Shown: positions 13,221-14,781 of the stretch, one piece after another
Numbering within the stretch: position 1 is the stretch's first letter
Layout: every line of letters begins with the position of its first letter
NCBI GenBank assembly: GCA_023390245.1
Contig: JAEWDF010000094.1
Coordinates: forward strand, 1-14,781
Length of the DNA stretch: 14,781 bases
Direction of reading: 5' to 3'
From: Pseudomonadota bacterium
Lineage (GTDB): Bacteria > Pseudomonadota > Alphaproteobacteria > Caulobacterales > Caulobacteraceae
Notes under the pieces: generated by a model
What the model saw: only the letters and a program-made list of their open reading frames with translations
The model's database searches: none
Told to the model about the DNA's origin: nothing
Position numbers and translations under genes: made by a program

Positions 13221-13922
13221 TCAGGCCGCGGCGCTCTGGGCGCTTTCGGCCGGGTCGCGCAGCACATAGCCGCGGCCCCAGACGGTTTCGATGTAGTGCT
13301 TGCCGTTGGCGGCCGTGGCCAGCTTCTTGCGCAGCTTGCAGATGAAGACATCGATGATCTTCAGCTCGGGCTCGTCCATGCCGCCGTACAGGTGGTTCAG
13401 GAACATTTCCTTGGTCAGGGTCGTGCCCTTGCGGAGCGAGAGCAGCTCCAGCATCTGGTATTCCTTGCCGGTCAGGTGCACGCGGTGGCCGTTCACCTCG
13501 ACCGTCTTGGCGTCCAGGTTCACCGCGATGTCGCCGGTGTGGATGATCGCCTGGGCGTGGCCCTTGGAGCGGCGCACCACCGCGTGGGTGCGGGCGATCA
13601 GTTCGTCCTTGTGGAACGGCTTGGTCAGATAGTCGTCGGCGCCGCCGCCGAAGGTCTTGACCTTGGTCTCGATCTCGGTCGAGCCCGACAGGATCATCAC
13701 CGGCGTGTTGATCTTGCCGTTGCGCAGCTGGCGCAGAACCTCAAGCCCGCTCATGTCCGGCAGGTTGAGGTCCAGAAGAATGAGGTCGTAGTCGTAGATC
13801 TTGCCCAGATCGACGCCCTCTTCACCCAGGTCCGTCGTGTAGACGTTGAAGCCTTCCGACTTCAGCATCAGCTCGATGCTCTGAGCGGTCGCGTGATCGT
13901 CTTCAATCAGCAGGACGCGCAT
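13221..13922 (-). CDS. ctrA: Cell-cycle master response regulator CtrA
   Basis: A 233-residue OmpR/PhoB-type response regulator, nearly identical in length to Caulobacter CtrA (231). The receiver domain (1-115) has acidic pocket residues E7, D8, D9, phospho-acceptor D51 in LLDLNLPDMSG, and the switch region ending YLTKPFHKDEL. The winged-helix DNA-binding domain (about 125-228) includes LTGKEYQMLELLSLRKGTT and VWGRGYVLRDP. The C-terminus SAQSAAA ends in alanines, matching the ClpXP degradation tag of CtrA. In the Caulobacter system CtrA activates flagellar, pilus and division genes and blocks replication at the origin. GGAGG 8 nt before ATG 13922 fixes the start; the in-frame TTG 13940 overlaps that site and is rejected. 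The upstream region has GANTC and TTAA clusters; a terminator follows. Confidence 0.98.
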   Translation of the reverse strand: MRVLLIEDDHATAQSIELMLKSEGFNVYTTDLGEEGVDLGKIYDYDLILLDLNLPDMSGLEVLRQLRNGKINTPVMILSGSTEIETKVKTFGGGADDYLTKPFHKDELIARTHAVVRRSKGHAQAIIHTGDIAVNLDAKTVEVNGHRVHLTGKEYQMLELLSLRKGTTLTKEMFLNHLYGGMDEPELKIIDVFICKLRKKLATAANGKHYIETVWGRGYVLRDPAESAQSAAA

Positions 13923-13948
13923 TCGTGCCCCTCCAGGCAAAGCTTGAC

Positions 13949-13979
13949 GGTAACCACCCGCGAAAACCGACGGGTAACC
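13949..13979. repeat. GGTAACC direct repeat in the ctrA leader
   Basis: GGTAACC occurs at 13949-13955 and again at 13973-13979, 24 bp apart, within the 60 bp before the ctrA start codon. Each copy is a near palindrome. They could be binding sites or coincidence. Confidence 0.3.
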
Positions 13980-13990
13980 TTGTTCGGACG

Positions 13991-14103
13991 TTAAGGGATC
14001 AAAACCTTAAGAATGGTTAAGACCCGAGTACGAATCATACCTAGGCTGATTTGCGAATCGCCGTCGAGAGTCCCGAGTCAACGATTCGAAATTTATTAAC
14101 CAT
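13991..14103 (-). promoter_or_regulatory. ctrA upstream regulatory region: TTAA boxes and five GANTC sites
   Basis: TTAA boxes lie at 13991-13994, 14007-14010, 14017-14020 and 14096-14099, the last within TTAACCAT (14096-14103), a form associated with CtrA half-sites. Five GANTC sites, the target of the CcrM methyltransferase, lie at 14032-14036, 14055-14059, 14068-14072, 14075-14079 and 14083-14087. In Caulobacter the ctrA P1 promoter is controlled by methylation of a GANTC site, and CtrA regulates its own two promoters. The same region lies upstream of the divergent DnaA-like gene. Exact -35/-10 elements were not placed. Confidence 0.75.
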
Positions 14104-14257
14104 GATGGCCGGCGCCGCGCGCGCATCGCCCCCGGCGCAACCACAAGGCGGCCATGGCCGCACGTCCGCTTCTGACGCGATGTAGGATGATTTTCCTATC
14201 ATGGGTTCCCGGCGCCCCTATCGTGCCGAACCTGGACTTGCGTGACGGGAGGCGTCG
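14104..14257. other. Intergenic region upstream of the DnaA-like gene
   Basis: A GC-rich half (14104-14180) is followed by an AT-richer stretch with the inverted repeat TAGGA-TGATTT-TCCTA (14183-14198), about 60 bp before the start codon of the DnaA-domain-IV-like gene. GGGAGG at 14247-14252 is that gene's Shine-Dalgarno. No other gene is supported here. Confidence 0.4.
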
Positions 14258-14614
14258 ATGACGGAGGCTTACAAGGTGCCGGTGACGGCGGAGGATCGGC
14301 TGAAGGCCGGGGTGGCCGCGCATCTCGTGGCGGCGCGGACAGGAACGCGAGCCGACGGCATGACGGCGGGCGGGCGGCTTGACCCCCGGGCCTCGCGGGC
14401 GCGCTGGCTGGCCATGTACCTGTCGCACGTGTCGTTCGGATGGTCGCTGGAGCGGGTCGGCCATGTCTTCGGCCTGAACCGCGCCACGGCCGGCGCCGCC
14501 TGCCGCTGGGCCGAGGACGCGCGCGAACAGAGGGGCGTCGACGACCTGCTCAGCCATCTGGAGACCTGCCTGACGGACCTGTTCCGCGCCCCGCGCTGCG
14601 AGTTGCGCGTATGA
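14258..14614 (+). CDS. Small helix-turn-helix protein resembling DnaA domain IV
   Basis: A 118-residue protein with a flexible N-terminus and a helical domain from about residue 45 to 105: RARWLAMYLSHVSFGWSLERVGHVFGLNRATAGAACRWAED, broken here as ARWLAMYLSHVSFGWSLE then VGHVFGLNRATAGAACRW. This follows the DnaA DNA-binding domain pattern (ARQIAMYL...SLPEIGRAFGGRDHSTVLHACRKI), except that the DnaA-box-contacting DHS is replaced by NRA. Stand-alone relatives exist in Caulobacterales (HdaB, a DnaA-domain-IV-like regulator of replication initiation, is one described case); I cannot say whether this is its ortholog. It is divergent from ctrA and shares its upstream region. GGGAGG precedes ATG 14258. 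The stop overlaps the next gene as ATGA, so the two are coupled. Confidence 0.82.
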   Translation: MTEAYKVPVTAEDRLKAGVAAHLVAARTGTRADGMTAGGRLDPRASRARWLAMYLSHVSFGWSLERVGHVFGLNRATAGAACRWAEDAREQRGVDDLLSHLETCLTDLFRAPRCELRV

Positions 14615-14781
14615 GCCGGACCCTGGAGCGCGCGCGGCGCCTGCTGGCCCGCCCCGAAGCCTGGCTGTCCGCCGAGGGCGGGGCCTACGCCCTGCGCCTG
14701 GCGCCGGACCGGCGCACCCGCGTCAGCCTGACCCTGACCGAACCGGAGTTCCGCGCCCTGGCTCAGGCGCCCGGCCTGCGC
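14611..14781 (+). CDS. N-terminal part of an unknown protein, possibly DUF6456
   Basis: ATG 14611 overlaps the previous stop (ATGA), and the frame stays open to the window edge, giving 57 residues: a basic helix (LERARRLLARPEAWLS), then a segment YALRLAPDRRTRVSLTLTE and PEFRALAQAPGLR. The layout (a short ArgArgLeu helix, then a strand-like part with LTEPEFRALAQ) reminds me of DUF6456 proteins that accompany helix-turn-helix proteins in Caulobacterales, but too little is visible to be certain. It is certainly in an operon with the DnaA-like gene. Confidence 0.6.
   Translation, partial: MSRTLERARRLLARPEAWLSAEGGAYALRLAPDRRTRVSLTLTEPEFRALAQAPGLR

Noticed and set aside
13991..14103. Canonical CtrA site TTAA-N7-TTAA upstream of ctrA
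   Set aside because: The TTAA pairs here have offsets of 16 and 10 bp, not the required 11; only half-sites and an N6 variant are supported.

Overview
This window is high-GC alphaproteobacterial chromosome. It most likely comes from the Caulobacterales, with Brevundimonas or a close relative of Caulobacter as my best guess. The evidence is a CtrA ortholog with Asp at position 51 and an Ala-rich C-terminus, a MucR/Ros regulator, a fliI-fliJ pair, a dense cluster of GANTC (CcrM methylation) sites in front of ctrA, and short palindromic dispersed repeats of a kind I recall as common in Caulobacterales. No RNA genes, CRISPR arrays, transposases or prophage genes were seen. Assignments rest on reading translated sequence and motifs; no database search was run.

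Layout. 1-1537 (+): the C-terminal end of an Ala/Pro-rich unrecognised protein, then a translationally coupled DUF2336 protein. 1541-1799: repeat element A. 1879-4718 (-): cysK, a second and divergent DUF2336 protein, and mucR, all co-directional. 4822-6276: an Lrp/AsnC regulator divergent from an RhtA-like DMT exporter, with a perfect palindrome between them. 6289-7647 (-): a secreted serine hydrolase of the beta-lactamase fold. 7746-7869: repeat element C. 7878-9368 (-): a soluble PAS chemoreceptor. 9575-11333 (+): fliI-fliJ. 11343-11526: repeat element B, whose end runs into the start codon of a GH10 xylanase (11526-12590 +). 12587-13033 (-): an Arr-type rifampin ADP-ribosyltransferase. 13221-13922 (-): ctrA. 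14258-14781 (+): a small protein resembling DnaA domain IV, then the start of a coupled gene that may be DUF6456.

How the genes fit together. Several belong to the Caulobacter-type cell-cycle and motility circuit. CtrA is the master response regulator of that circuit, MucR represses many G1-phase (CtrA-activated) genes, and FliI/FliJ energise flagellar export and are class II flagellar genes under CtrA. The PAS chemoreceptor feeds motility. The intergenic region between ctrA and the DnaA-like gene carries five GANTC sites in 56 bp plus several TTAA boxes, so both divergent genes may respond to DNA methylation state and CtrA. The rest is metabolic or accessory: cysteine synthesis, amino acid export, xylan degradation, a serine hydrolase and a likely intrinsic rifamycin-inactivating enzyme.

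The least explained features are: the repeat elements, each sitting within 10 nt of a gene's 3' end, one of which supplies the xylanase ribosome binding site; the pair of DUF2336 paralogs bracketing mucR; and the DnaA-domain-IV-like protein divergent from ctrA.
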